DNA of 21,699 nucleotides from JBFHIZ01 sp041596215 (GTDB lineage Bacteria > Bacillota > Clostridia > Lachnospirales > Lachnospiraceae): assembly GCA_041596215.1 (NCBI GenBank), contig JBFHIZ010000035.1, positions 1-21,699 on the forward strand, in the 5' to 3' direction. Positions 7,291-15,385 of the stretch are shown here, piece by piece; within the stretch, counting starts at the first letter, position 1; each line of letters begins with the position of its first letter. Below the pieces are notes generated by a model. It ran no database searches. It was not told the origin of the DNA and saw only the letters and a list, made by a program, of their open reading frames with translations. Both the position numbers and the translations under genes were made by a program.

Positions 7291-7327
7291 AAAAAGAAGA
7301 CAAAGACAACTTTTGTTTTCTTTTTTT
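7291..7327 (+). terminator. Rho-independent terminator of the phosphate operon
   Basis: The A-rich arm AAAAAGAAGACAAAG (7291-7305) pairs with CTTTTGTTTTCTTTTT (7310-7325) around an ACAA loop, with one bulged T and one G.T pair, ending in a run of T. Confidence 0.75.
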
Positions 7328-7368
7328 GCTAAGATATTCAAGTTTATAAATATTTTATAGATAATAGG

Positions 7369-7395
7369 TTGACATTGAAAAGCGAACATGATAAT
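7369..7395 (+). promoter_or_regulatory. Sigma-A-type promoter of the hrcA-grpE-dnaK-dnaJ operon
   Basis: A perfect TTGACA (7369-7374) lies upstream of GATAAT (7390-7395, 15-base spacer); TAATTT at 7392 would give a 17-base spacer. The CIRCE operator begins about 17 bases downstream, where HrcA would block transcription. Confidence 0.65.
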
Positions 7396-7411
7396 TTATT
7401 TAAAGAAGCAA

Positions 7412-7438
7412 TTAGCACTCCTAATTAACGAGTGCTAA
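7412..7438. promoter_or_regulatory. CIRCE operator (HrcA binding site)
   Basis: TTAGCACTC (7412-7420), 9 bases, GAGTGCTAA (7430-7438): both arms match the CIRCE consensus exactly. It lies between the promoter and hrcA and identifies the operon as HrcA-repressed and heat-inducible. Confidence 0.98.
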
Positions 7439-7464
7439 CAAAATACAAAAAAAGGAGACGAGAG

Positions 7465-8520
7465 ATGCAGTTGGATGATCGAAAGAAAAAGATTTTACAT
7501 GCGGTGATTAGAAATTACCTCGAAACCGGCGAACCAGTTGGCTCTCGTACGATTTCTAGATATACGGATTTGAATTTAAGCTCGGCGACAATTCGGAATG
7601 AAATGTCTGACTTAGAAGAAATGGGTTATATTTTTCAACCACATACTTCTTCTGGTCGAATTCCCTCGGATAAAGGATATCGACTTTATGTAGATTCCAT
7701 GTTAGAAGAACGAGTAGCAGAAGTAACACAGATGCAAGAACTTCTATTAGAAAAAGAAGATAAAATGGAGCGGATACTAACAAACTTAGCAAAAGTATTG
7801 GCGAATAATACAGAATATGCGACGATGGTCACTTCACCTTCTTCTTTTGGAAATAAATTAAAATTTATTCAGCTTTCTAGAGTAGATGATTATCAATTGG
7901 TAGCGGTTATTGTAATTGAAGGAAATATTATTAAAAATTCAATAATTGATATTGATAATAAATTAGATGATGAGACACTTTTAAAATTGAATATCCTTTT
8001 AAATACTAATTTAAATGGAATGGCAATTGAAGAAATTAATTTAGCGATGATTACCAAATTAAAAAACCAAGCAGGGATGCATAGTGAAATTGTGGGTAAT
8101 GTGATGGATGCAGTTGGTGAATCGATAAAAGAAGAGGATCTTGAAATATATACAAGTGGTGCAAATAATATTTTGAAATATCCGGAATTAAGTGATTTAG
8201 GAAGAGCGAGTGGAATCATCAATGCGTTAGAAGAAAAGAAGCTTCTTACGACCTTGCTTACTACATCAATGGGTGAGGAATATGCGGAAAATGGAATCAA
8301 GATATATATTGGAGAAGAAACGCCAATTGGATCGATGAAAGATTGTAGCGTAGTTACCGCAACCTACGAATTAGGAGAAGGAAGGCAAGGAACGATAGGA
8401 ATTGTAGGACCCAAAAGAATGGATTATGAAAAAGTAGTTGAAACCTTAAAAACGGTTCAAAATCAACTAGATTCATTATATAAAAACAAGAAAGAAGGAA
8501 AGGAAGAAAATAAAACGTGA
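7465..8520 (+). CDS. hrcA: Heat-inducible transcription repressor HrcA
   Basis: This 351-residue repressor binds CIRCE and shuts off class I heat-shock genes; the GroE chaperonin is needed for its activity in Bacillus. The N-terminal winged helix carries the family signature: LDDRKKKILHAVIRNYLETG, EPVGSRTI, LSSATIRNEMSDLEEMGYI and HTSSGRIPSDKGYR (about residues 3-74). The remainder is the GAF-like dimerisation region. The start is ATG 7465, preceded by AAAGGAG (7451-7457). A longer frame begins with a GTG inside the CIRCE element but has no ribosome site. The operator lies just upstream, so HrcA regulates its own operon. The 3' end overlaps grpE. Confidence 0.97.
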   Translation: MQLDDRKKKILHAVIRNYLETGEPVGSRTISRYTDLNLSSATIRNEMSDLEEMGYIFQPHTSSGRIPSDKGYRLYVDSMLEERVAEVTQMQELLLEKEDKMERILTNLAKVLANNTEYATMVTSPSSFGNKLKFIQLSRVDDYQLVAVIVIEGNIIKNSIIDIDNKLDDETLLKLNILLNTNLNGMAIEEINLAMITKLKNQAGMHSEIVGNVMDAVGESIKEEDLEIYTSGANNILKYPELSDLGRASGIINALEEKKLLTTLLTTSMGEEYAENGIKIYIGEETPIGSMKDCSVVTATYELGEGRQGTIGIVGPKRMDYEKVVETLKTVQNQLDSLYKNKKEGKEENKT

Positions 8521-9143
8521 ATAAAGAGGAACTTCAAAAGGAAGTGAAAGACTTAACAAAAGAGAAAGTTTGCACAGAGTCAGAAGAAGCAAAAAAGAAG
8601 GATGATGGAGCTTCGGAAGAAGCAAAAAAAGAAGATGTGAAATCAGAAGAAAAAAAAGAGAATAACTCTTCACAACAAGGGAAAAAAGGTCCAAGAAAAA
8701 AGACGGACAAGGCAAAGGAAAGAATAGATGAGCTTGAGGATAAATTAAAACGACAACTTGCAGAATTTGAAAACTTTAGAAAGCGAACAGAATTAGAAAA
8801 AACAGCAAGATTTGATATGGGAGCAAAAAGTGTATTAGAAAAGGTACTTCCAGTTGTAGATAACTTCGAACGTGGACTAAATGGAGTTGCAGAAGATAAA
8901 GAAGAAGATTCTTTTGTAAGTGGCATGAATAAAGTATATAAACAACTAATGACAGAACTTGAGACGATTGGAGTAGAGCCAATTGTAGCAATAGGTGAGG
9001 AATTCAATCCGGAACTTCACAATGCAGTAATGCAAGTGGAAAGTGAAGAATATGAAACAGGTATAATTGCACAAGAATTATTAAAAGGATATAAATACAA
9101 AGGTATGGTATTAAGACACAGTATGGTGGCAGTTGTTAATTAA
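8517..9143 (+). CDS. grpE: Nucleotide exchange factor GrpE
   Basis: This 208-residue GrpE releases ADP from DnaK. The start is GTG 8517, overlapping the hrcA stop (GTGA); the ribosome site (GGAAAGGAAG, about 8497-8506) is rather far upstream, so translational coupling to hrcA is likely. Residues 1-70 are a disordered, Lys/Glu-rich tail with short EEAKK-type repeats. A coiled coil (RIDELEDKLKRQLAEFENFRKR) follows, then the C-terminal beta domain with KVLPVVDNFERGL, GVEPI---GEEFNPELHNAVMQVE and GYKYKGMVLRHSMVAVVN. The long charged N-tail is common in Clostridia. The operon position between hrcA and dnaK is canonical. Confidence 0.97.
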   Translation: MNKEELQKEVKDLTKEKVCTESEEAKKKDDGASEEAKKEDVKSEEKKENNSSQQGKKGPRKKTDKAKERIDELEDKLKRQLAEFENFRKRTELEKTARFDMGAKSVLEKVLPVVDNFERGLNGVAEDKEEDSFVSGMNKVYKQLMTELETIGVEPIVAIGEEFNPELHNAVMQVESEEYETGIIAQELLKGYKYKGMVLRHSMVAVVN

Positions 9144-9178
9144 AAAAGAAAGTAAATGAAAAATGGAGGAATAAAGAA

Positions 9179-11053
9179 ATGGGAAAAATAATAGGTATTG
9201 ATTTAGGAACTACAAATTCATGTGTTGCAGTAATGGAAGGTGGAAAACCAACCGTAATCGCAAATACAGAAGGGATTCGAACAACTCCCTCAGTAGTTGC
9301 ATTTACCAAAACAGGAGAAAGACTAGTTGGAGAACCAGCAAAACGTCAAGCAGTAACAAATGCGGATAATACGATTTCATCAATTAAAAGAGAAATGGGT
9401 ACAGATCATAAGACGACGGTGGAAGGAAAAAAATATTCTCCACAAGAAATTTCAGCTATGATTTTACAAAAACTTAAAGCGGATGCAGAAAGTTATTTAG
9501 GAGAAAAAGTTACGGAAGCCGTAATTACAGTTCCTGCATACTTTAACGATGCGCAAAGACAAGCAACAAAAGATGCTGGAAAAATTGCAGGATTAGATGT
9601 AAAACGTATTATCAATGAACCTACGGCAGCAGCACTTGCATATGGTCTTGATAATGAACATGAACAAAAAATCATGGTATATGATTTAGGTGGTGGTACT
9701 TTCGATGTGTCGATCATTGAGATTGGTGAAGGGGTTATTGAAGTATTGGCTACAAGTGGAGATAATCGTTTAGGTGGAGATGACTTTGATGCGAAAATTA
9801 CCAACTATATGATTGAAGAATTTAAAAAACAAGAAGGCATTGATTTGTCAAAAGATAAAATGGCATTACAAAGATTGAAAGAAGCTGCAGAAAAGGCAAA
9901 AAAAGAATTGTCTACAGCAACAACGACAAATATCAATTTACCATTTATCTCAGCAACGGCAGAAGGACCAAAACATTTTGACTTAAATTTAACAAGAGCA
10001 AAATTTGATGAATTAACACATGACTTAGTAGAAAGAACAGCAACTCCTGTACAAACAGCATTGAAAGATGCAGGTATTACTGCTTCTGAACTTAAAAAAG
10101 TACTTTTAGTTGGTGGTTCTACAAGAGTGTTATCGGTACAAGATAAAGTAAAACAATTAACAGGACATGAACCAAATAAAACATTGAATCCTGACGAATG
10201 TGTTGCACTTGGAGCATCAATTCAAGGTGGAAAACTTGCTGGAGAAGCAGGAGCTGGAGAAATCTTATTATTGGATGTTACACCATTATCTCTTTCCATT
10301 GAAACTATGGGTGGAGTAGCAACAAGATTAATTGAAAGAAATACAACCATTCCTACAAAGAAAAGCCAAATCTTCTCTACCGCAGCAGATAATCAAACTG
10401 CAGTTGATATCAATGTAGTACAAGGAGAAAGACAATTTGCGAAAGATAATAAAACACTTGGACAATTCCGTTTGGATGGTATTCCAGCTGCAAGACGTGG
10501 AGTTCCACAAATCGAAGTAACTTTTGATATTGATGCTAATGGTATTGTAAATGTAACTGCAAAGGATATGGGAACGGGAAAAGAACAACATATTACAATT
10601 ACAGCAGGTTCAAATATGTCCGATAGTGATATTGAAAAAGCAGTAAAAGAAGCAGCTGAATTTGATGCACAAGATAAGGCTCGTAAAGAAGCAATTGATA
10701 CAAGAAATGATGCAGATTCTTTTGTATTCCAAACAGAAAAAGCTTTAACAGATGTAGGAGATAAAATTTCTGAAAGTGAAAAAGCTAGTTTAGAAACAGA
10801 TTTACAAGAAATGAAAGATTTGTTAGAAAAAACAAAAGACGTAGAATTAACACCAGAGCAAGTAACAGAAATGAAAGCGTTACAAGAAAAACTTGCAACG
10901 AGTGCACAAGCATTATTTACAAAAATGTATGAAGAACAAGCAGCAGCTAGTGGTCAAGCAGGTCCAGATATGGGCGGTGCTGCAGGTCCTGACATGGGCG
11001 CCGAAACACAAGCGGAAGACGACGTGGTTGATGCAGATTTTAGAGAAGTTTAA
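9179..11053 (+). CDS. dnaK: Molecular chaperone DnaK (Hsp70)
   Basis: This 624-residue Hsp70 has normal length. The nucleotide-binding domain begins GKIIGIDLGTTNSCVAVMEGG and includes VPAYFNDAQRQATKDAG, INEPTAAALAYG, VYDLGGGTFDVSIIE and VLLVGGSTRV. The linker DVTPLSLSIETMGG leads to the substrate-binding beta domain and a helical lid. The tail is Gly/Pro/Met-rich (two AGPDMG units) and ends DDVVDADFREV, the usual bacterial C-terminus. It lacks the extra segment of about 24 residues in the ATPase domain seen in Gram-negative DnaK, as expected for Firmicutes. GGAGGA (9165-9170) precedes the ATG. It folds proteins in the cytoplasm with DnaJ and GrpE and is controlled by CIRCE upstream of hrcA. 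Confidence 0.99.
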   Translation: MGKIIGIDLGTTNSCVAVMEGGKPTVIANTEGIRTTPSVVAFTKTGERLVGEPAKRQAVTNADNTISSIKREMGTDHKTTVEGKKYSPQEISAMILQKLKADAESYLGEKVTEAVITVPAYFNDAQRQATKDAGKIAGLDVKRIINEPTAAALAYGLDNEHEQKIMVYDLGGGTFDVSIIEIGEGVIEVLATSGDNRLGGDDFDAKITNYMIEEFKKQEGIDLSKDKMALQRLKEAAEKAKKELSTATTTNINLPFISATAEGPKHFDLNLTRAKFDELTHDLVERTATPVQTALKDAGITASELKKVLLVGGSTRVLSVQDKVKQLTGHEPNKTLNPDECVALGASIQGGKLAGEAGAGEILLLDVTPLSLSIETMGGVATRLIERNTTIPTKKSQIFSTAADNQTAVDINVVQGERQFAKDNKTLGQFRLDGIPAARRGVPQIEVTFDIDANGIVNVTAKDMGTGKEQHITITAGSNMSDSDIEKAVKEAAEFDAQDKARKEAIDTRNDADSFVFQTEKALTDVGDKISESEKASLETDLQEMKDLLEKTKDVELTPEQVTEMKALQEKLATSAQALFTKMYEEQAAASGQAGPDMGGAAGPDMGAETQAEDDVVDADFREV

Positions 11054-11066
11054 AAAATAAATGAAT

Positions 11067-11105
11067 AACGAATTTGGTGAAGGGCAATGCTCTTCGCCTT
11101 TCGTT
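11067..11105 (+). promoter_or_regulatory. Stable hairpin between dnaK and dnaJ (attenuator or processing site)
   Basis: GGTGAAGGGC (11076-11085) pairs with GCTCTTCGCC (11089-11098) around an AAT loop, 10 pairs including two G.T wobbles. An outer AACG/CGTT (11067-11070 with 11102-11105) extends it across an internal loop. Only a short TTTCGTT follows, so it is at most a weak terminator; it could lower dnaJ relative to dnaK or protect a processed dnaK mRNA end. Confidence 0.6.
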
Positions 11106-11127
11106 GTCATTATAGAAGGAAAAAAGA

Positions 11128-12288
11128 ATGGCAGAACAAAAACGAGATTATTATGAGGTGCTTGGCGTAGATAAAAATGCGGATGATGCAGCCTTAAAAA
11201 AAGCATATAGAAACCTTGCAAAAAAATATCACCCAGATATGAATCCGGGAGATAAAGAAGCAGAGCATAAATTTAAAGAAGCTTCCGAAGCATATTCGGT
11301 GTTATCAGATCCAGAGAAAAAACAAAAATATGATCAGTTTGGTCATGCAGCGTTTGATGGAAGTGCAGGCGGTGGCGGCTTTGATTTTAATGGCGCCGAT
11401 TTTGGAGATATTTTCGGAGATATTTTTGGAGATATCTTTGGGGGTGGTTCTAGAAGTAGCAGAAGAAATCCAAATGGTCCTAGAAAAGGAGCATCGCTTA
11501 GAGCACATGTGCAAATCACATTTTTAGAAGCGGTTTTTGGATGTGAAAAAACATTGGAAATTTCCTTAAAAGAAACATGTACCACATGTAAAGGAACAGG
11601 AGCAAAATCTGGAACAAAACCAGAAACATGTAGTAAATGTGGTGGAAAAGGACAAGTCGTATTTACACAACAGTCCTTCTTTGGAATGGTGCGTAATGTG
11701 CAAACCTGTCCGGATTGTGGGGGAAGTGGAAAAATTGTACGCGAGAAATGTCCAGATTGTAATGGGTCCGGGTATACATCGAAACGTCAACGTATTACAG
11801 TGCCAATTAAAGCAGGTATTGATGAAGGACAAATGGTTATTATGTCCGGCATGGGTGAACCAGGAATCAATGGAGGGCCTAGAGGAGATTTACAAGTTGA
11901 AGTTATTGTAAAGCGACATCCAATTTTCCAAAGAAACAATATTGACATTTATTCTTCTGTTCCGGTCTCTTTTGCAGTTGCGACCTTAGGAGGAGACATT
12001 GTGATTGAAACGGTGGATGGAAAAGTTATATATACCGTAAAAGCAGGAACACAAACGGATACAAGAATTCGTTTAAAAGGAAAAGGCGTACCAAATTTAC
12101 ATAGACCAGATTCGAGAGGAGACCATTTTGTGACACTAGTGACAGAAACTCCAACAAAATTAACAGCAGAAGCTAAAGAAGCACTTAAGAAATTTGACGA
12201 ACTCAGTGGAAATAGTTTGACTGCAGCTGAAAAAGTGACGGTTGACACCAAAGAATCAGATAAAAAGAAAAAAGGGTTTTTTAAATAA
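11128..12288 (+). CDS. dnaJ: Co-chaperone DnaJ (Hsp40, type I)
   Basis: This 386-residue full-length DnaJ stimulates DnaK ATPase and delivers substrates. The J domain (about 5-70) has HPD at 35-37. The Gly/Phe region (about 76-107) contains three in-tandem GDIF units. Four zinc repeats bind two Zn: CTTCKGTG (151), CSKCGGKG (168), CPDCGGSG (194) and CPDCNGSG (208). The substrate-binding C-terminal domains follow, with the late RLKGKGVPNLH and GDHFVTL motifs. The ATG is preceded by GAAGGAAAAAAGA. It is separated from dnaK by a hairpin and followed by a strong terminator, so this is the end of the CIRCE-controlled unit. The tail ends in a lysine-rich stretch plus GFFK. Confidence 0.98.
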   Translation: MAEQKRDYYEVLGVDKNADDAALKKAYRNLAKKYHPDMNPGDKEAEHKFKEASEAYSVLSDPEKKQKYDQFGHAAFDGSAGGGGFDFNGADFGDIFGDIFGDIFGGGSRSSRRNPNGPRKGASLRAHVQITFLEAVFGCEKTLEISLKETCTTCKGTGAKSGTKPETCSKCGGKGQVVFTQQSFFGMVRNVQTCPDCGGSGKIVREKCPDCNGSGYTSKRQRITVPIKAGIDEGQMVIMSGMGEPGINGGPRGDLQVEVIVKRHPIFQRNNIDIYSSVPVSFAVATLGGDIVIETVDGKVIYTVKAGTQTDTRIRLKGKGVPNLHRPDSRGDHFVTLVTETPTKLTAEAKEALKKFDELSGNSLTAAEKVTVDTKESDKKKKGFFK

Positions 12289-12302
12289 AGAAGTAAATAA
12301 GT

Positions 12303-12354
12303 GACCGTTTTCGCAAAAAAATCAATAGAATATTTGCGAGAGCGGTTGTTTTTT
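12303..12354 (+). terminator. Rho-independent terminator after dnaJ
   Basis: ACCGTTTTCGCAAA (12304-12317) pairs with TTTGCGAGAGCGGT (12333-12346) over 14 positions with two G.T pairs, followed by TTGTTTTTT. Confidence 0.88.
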
Positions 12355-12363
12355 GTGAAATTA

Positions 12364-12372
12364 TGGTATGAT
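12364..12372 (+). promoter_or_regulatory. Extended -10 promoter candidate for prmA-rsmE
   Basis: TGGTATGAT is an extended -10 (TGN-TATGAT). The only -35-like sequence, TTGTTT at 12346, has a 15-base spacer and lies in the terminator tail. It gives the methyltransferase genes a promoter of their own after the strong dnaJ terminator. Confidence 0.5.
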
Positions 12373-12396
12373 ATAAGAGTTTAAAAGGAGTCAATG

Positions 12397-13350
12397 ATGA
12401 AATGGAAGAAAATTAGAATTAAAACAACGACAGAAGCGGAAGATATTATTATTAGTGCGTTGTATGATATAGGATTAGAAGGTGCTCAGATAGAGGATAA
12501 AGTTCCGCTGACGGCAAAAGATAAAGAGCAAATGTTTGTTGATATCATGCCTGAAATTGAAGCAGATGATTCCGTTGCCTATTTAAATTTTTTTGTAGAA
12601 GATGAAAATGTGGATATTCTACAATTGATTCAGAAAATAGAAGTCGAGTTAAAAGAAATTGCTAAGTATATGGATATTGGAGAAGGAGAGGTTATACTTT
12701 CCGAAACAGAAGATAAAGATTGGATTAACAATTGGAAAGAATTTTTCCACCAGTTTGTAATAGAAGATTTACTAGTGATACCTTCTTGGGAAGAAAGAAA
12801 AGAGGAAGATGCAAGTAAAAAGGTGCTTCATATTGATCCAGGTACGGCTTTTGGAACAGGAATGCATGAGACCACGCAGTTATGTATAAAACAGTTAAAA
12901 AAATATGTCACATCAAAAACCACAATATTAGACATTGGATGTGGAAGCGGTATTTTAGGAATTGTTGCACTTTTATTTGGGGCAAAATCCGGGAAAGGAA
13001 CGGATTTGGATCCTTGTGCCATTGAGGCAACAAAGTTAAATATGGAAAAAAATGGATTTCCACTTGAAAAATTTCAAGTTCAAATAGGCAATATCATTAC
13101 AGATACATCGATTTCTGATTCGGTTGGATATGCATGTTATGACATTGTAACAGCTAATATTCTGGCAAATGTGTTAATTCCTTTGACTCCAATTATTGTG
13201 GGGCACTTAAAAAAAGATGGAATTTATATTACTTCTGGAATTATCAAGGAAAAAGAAAAGGAAGTGGCAGCAGCTATTCAAGATGCGGGATTAACAATTA
13301 TAGAAATTACCTATCAAGGGGAATGGGTTAGTATTACATCGAAAAAATAG
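12397..13350 (+). CDS. prmA: Ribosomal protein L11 methyltransferase PrmA
   Basis: This 317-residue SAM-dependent enzyme methylates ribosomal protein L11. The N-terminal L11-recognition domain begins MKWKKIRIKTTTEAE, which is why I chose the second of two adjacent ATGs (12394, 12397); the AAAAGGAG at 12383-12390 is also better spaced for it. The family motif DPGTAFGTGMHETT (147-160) precedes the SAM-binding loop LDIGCGSGILGI (178-189). DIVTANILANVLIPL (about 249-263) supplies the NIL motif at the active site. It sits directly downstream of the heat-shock operon and 9 bases before rsmE, an arrangement common in Firmicutes. Confidence 0.95.
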   Translation: MKWKKIRIKTTTEAEDIIISALYDIGLEGAQIEDKVPLTAKDKEQMFVDIMPEIEADDSVAYLNFFVEDENVDILQLIQKIEVELKEIAKYMDIGEGEVILSETEDKDWINNWKEFFHQFVIEDLLVIPSWEERKEEDASKKVLHIDPGTAFGTGMHETTQLCIKQLKKYVTSKTTILDIGCGSGILGIVALLFGAKSGKGTDLDPCAIEATKLNMEKNGFPLEKFQVQIGNIITDTSISDSVGYACYDIVTANILANVLIPLTPIIVGHLKKDGIYITSGIIKEKEKEVAAAIQDAGLTIIEITYQGEWVSITSKK

Positions 13351-13359
13351 GAGAATTGT

Positions 13360-14118
13360 ATGCATAGTTTTTTTGTGGAACCAGATTGGATTATGGAAAA
13401 GGAAATACGGATAACGGGTAAAGATGTAAATCACATAAAAAATGTTCTTCGTATGCAAATTGGTGAAGAAATTACTATTAATAATGGGCAAGATGCCATT
13501 CATTATCAGTGTGAAATCAGTTCTATAGAAGAGGAAGAAATACGATGTCACATTCTTTATAAAGAAGAAAGTGATTTTGAATTATCCGCAAAAATCACTT
13601 TATTTCAAGGTTTGCCAAAAGCAGATAAAATGGAACTGATTATTCAAAAATGTGTGGAATTAGGGATTTATAATATTGTACCTGTACAAACAAAACGAGC
13701 AATTGTGAAATTAGACGAAAAGAAAGCAAAAGCAAAAATTGTGCGTTGGCAGGCAATTTCAGAAGCTGCAGCAAAACAAAGCAAGCGAAAAAGAATTCCG
13801 ATAGTTGACATGCCTATTTCTTTTCAAGCTGCGATACAAAGTGCAAAAACGTATGATATCGTATTAATTCCATATGAATTAAAAGAAGGAATGAAAGAGA
13901 CAAAAAAAGCAATCGAATCTATAAAAGCAGGTGACCGGGTTGGCGTTTTTATTGGACCGGAAGGTGGGTTTTCAGAAACTGAAATTGCTCAAGCAACAAA
14001 GATGGGTGCCATACCTATCTCGTTAGGAAAACGAATACTTCGTACGGAAACGGCAGGATTTACAACACTTGCACTCCTAATGTATCAATTAGAATTGCAA
14101 GCGGAAGAAGAAAAATAG
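13360..14118 (+). CDS. rsmE: 16S rRNA (uracil1498-N3)-methyltransferase RsmE
   Basis: This 252-residue SPOUT-class enzyme makes m3U1498 in 16S rRNA of the small subunit. The N-terminal PUA-like domain starts MHSFFVEPDW and contains VNHIKNVLRMQIGEEI. The C-terminal knotted SPOUT domain has QGLPKADKMELIIQKCVELG (83-102), IGPEGGFSETE (198-208) and SLGKRILRTETA (221-232), the SAM-binding trefoil segments. AGGAG lies 6-10 bases before the ATG. It follows prmA by 9 bases, so both are probably one transcript. Confidence 0.96.
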   Translation: MHSFFVEPDWIMEKEIRITGKDVNHIKNVLRMQIGEEITINNGQDAIHYQCEISSIEEEEIRCHILYKEESDFELSAKITLFQGLPKADKMELIIQKCVELGIYNIVPVQTKRAIVKLDEKKAKAKIVRWQAISEAAAKQSKRKRIPIVDMPISFQAAIQSAKTYDIVLIPYELKEGMKETKKAIESIKAGDRVGVFIGPEGGFSETEIAQATKMGAIPISLGKRILRTETAGFTTLALLMYQLELQAEEEK

Positions 14119-14139
14119 AAATTACGACTTTTTTCGTGA

Positions 14140-14148
14140 TGGTAAAAT
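14140..14148 (+). promoter_or_regulatory. Extended -10 promoter candidate for the desulfurase-thiI pair
   Basis: TGGTAAAAT reads as TGN plus TAAAAT (5 of 6). No convincing -35 is seen, and no terminator separates it from rsmE, so read-through is also possible. Confidence 0.35.
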
Positions 14149-14166
14149 AAGATAAGAGGACAGAAA

Positions 14167-15321
14167 ATGCAAGTATATTTAGACAATTCAGCAACCACAA
14201 AATGCTTTGAAGAAACGTGTTTGAAAATGAATAAGGTGTATTTAGAAGAGTACGGAAATCCCTCTAGTTTACATCGAAAAGGAATGTTAGCGGAAGCACA
14301 AATTCGGGAAGCCAAAGATATCTTAGCTAACATATTAAAAGTAGAACAAAAAGAAATCTATTTTACTTCCGGTGGAACCGAATCCGACAATTTGGCAATC
14401 ATTGGATGTGCATTGGCAGCAAAACGAACGGGGTCACATTTAATTACGACAAAAATCGAGCATCCTGCAGTTCTTAGAGCGATGGAATATTTAGAACAAC
14501 AAGGGTTTTTAATCAGCTACTTAGAAGTGGATGAAAATGGACAAATAGATAGGAAGGAATTAAAAGATTTAATTTCCGAAGAAACCATTTTAGTTTCTAT
14601 TATGCATACGAATAATGAAATCGGTTCTGTTCAAAAAATAAAAGAAATTGGAACTATTATAAAAGAAAAAAATAAAAAGACCTTGTTTCATGTGGATGCA
14701 GTGCAGGGGTTTGGAAAATACAAAATATATCCAAAAAGAGAAAAAGTAGATTTGCTATCGGTAAGTGGACATAAAATTCATGGACCCAAAGGGGTGGGAT
14801 TTTTATACTGTAACGAAAAAGTACATATCTTACCAATATTTTATGGTGGCGGACAACAAAAAAATATTCGTTCCGGAACAGAAAATGTGCCAGGAATTAT
14901 TGGGATGGCATTTTCTGCAGATAGAATTTATCGGAATTTAGAAGTAGAAAATTTGAAAATGAAAAATCTCAAGAAACGTTTTTTAGAAGGTCTTTCTAAC
15001 ATAGAAAATGTCGTTATCAATTCGAAATTGACGGATGACTTTGCACCTCATATAGTGAGTGTTTCGGTAAAAGATATTCGAGGAGAAGTCCTCTTGCATG
15101 CCTTGGAGGAAAAGGGAATTTACGTATCATCAGGAAGCGCGTGTGCGTCGAATAAACCAACGACATCAAAAACCTTGCTTGCAATAAAGGTCGAAAAGTG
15201 GCAGTTGGAATCTACTATTCGATTTAGCTTTTCTGTTTTTACGACGGAAGAAGAAATAGACTATACATTAAAACAAATGTATGATATGATACCATTGCTT
15301 CGAAGGTATACGAGGCATTAA
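14167..15321 (+). CDS. Cysteine desulfurase (NifS/IscS class V aminotransferase family), probable ThiI partner
   Basis: This 384-residue PLP enzyme removes sulfur from cysteine to form an enzyme persulfide. It begins MQVYLDNSATT. TSGGTESDNLAI (68-79) binds the PLP phosphate, His99 stacks on the ring, HVDAVQ carries Asp177 and Gln180, and SVSGHKIHGPKG carries the Schiff-base Lys203. Cys326 in SSGSACAS is the persulfide-forming cysteine, on the long group I-type loop. It stands immediately before thiI and far from any Fe-S scaffold gene. In Bacillus the corresponding NifZ-ThiI pair is dedicated to tRNA 4-thiouridine, so that is the likely role here, though general Fe-S supply cannot be excluded. 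AAGAGGACAGAAA precedes the ATG. Confidence 0.92.
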   Translation: MQVYLDNSATTKCFEETCLKMNKVYLEEYGNPSSLHRKGMLAEAQIREAKDILANILKVEQKEIYFTSGGTESDNLAIIGCALAAKRTGSHLITTKIEHPAVLRAMEYLEQQGFLISYLEVDENGQIDRKELKDLISEETILVSIMHTNNEIGSVQKIKEIGTIIKEKNKKTLFHVDAVQGFGKYKIYPKREKVDLLSVSGHKIHGPKGVGFLYCNEKVHILPIFYGGGQQKNIRSGTENVPGIIGMAFSADRIYRNLEVENLKMKNLKKRFLEGLSNIENVVINSKLTDDFAPHIVSVSVKDIRGEVLLHALEEKGIYVSSGSACASNKPTTSKTLLAIKVEKWQLESTIRFSFSVFTTEEEIDYTLKQMYDMIPLLRRYTRH

Positions 15322-15385
15322 TGAGAAATTTGTTAATAAATATAGAATTAAAACATGGAAAGAATAAGAAAAAAGGATTGTAAAG

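Noticed and set aside
7432..7464. Upstream extension of hrcA from a GTG inside the CIRCE element
   Set aside because: The GTG is part of the operator arm and has no ribosome site. ATG 7465 has AAAGGAG and matches the normal HrcA N-terminus.
8517..8730. Foreign or degenerate sequence at the start of grpE
   Set aside because: The Lys/Glu-rich repeats look odd but are the usual disordered GrpE tail; base composition and frame fit the neighbours.
8534..9007. 157-codon minus-strand frame opposite grpE
   Set aside because: It is a Ser/Phe-rich mirror of the Lys/Glu-rich grpE tail, with no ribosome site and no family motifs.
11401..11445. Tandem 12-base repeat in dnaJ
   Set aside because: It encodes the GDIF units of the Gly/Phe-rich region, a normal low-complexity linker in Clostridial DnaJ, not an independent element.
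14121..14140. Seven-pair stem ATTACGA/TCGTGAT after rsmE as a terminator
   Set aside because: The T run is in the loop rather than after the stem, so it would not terminate; chance is likely.
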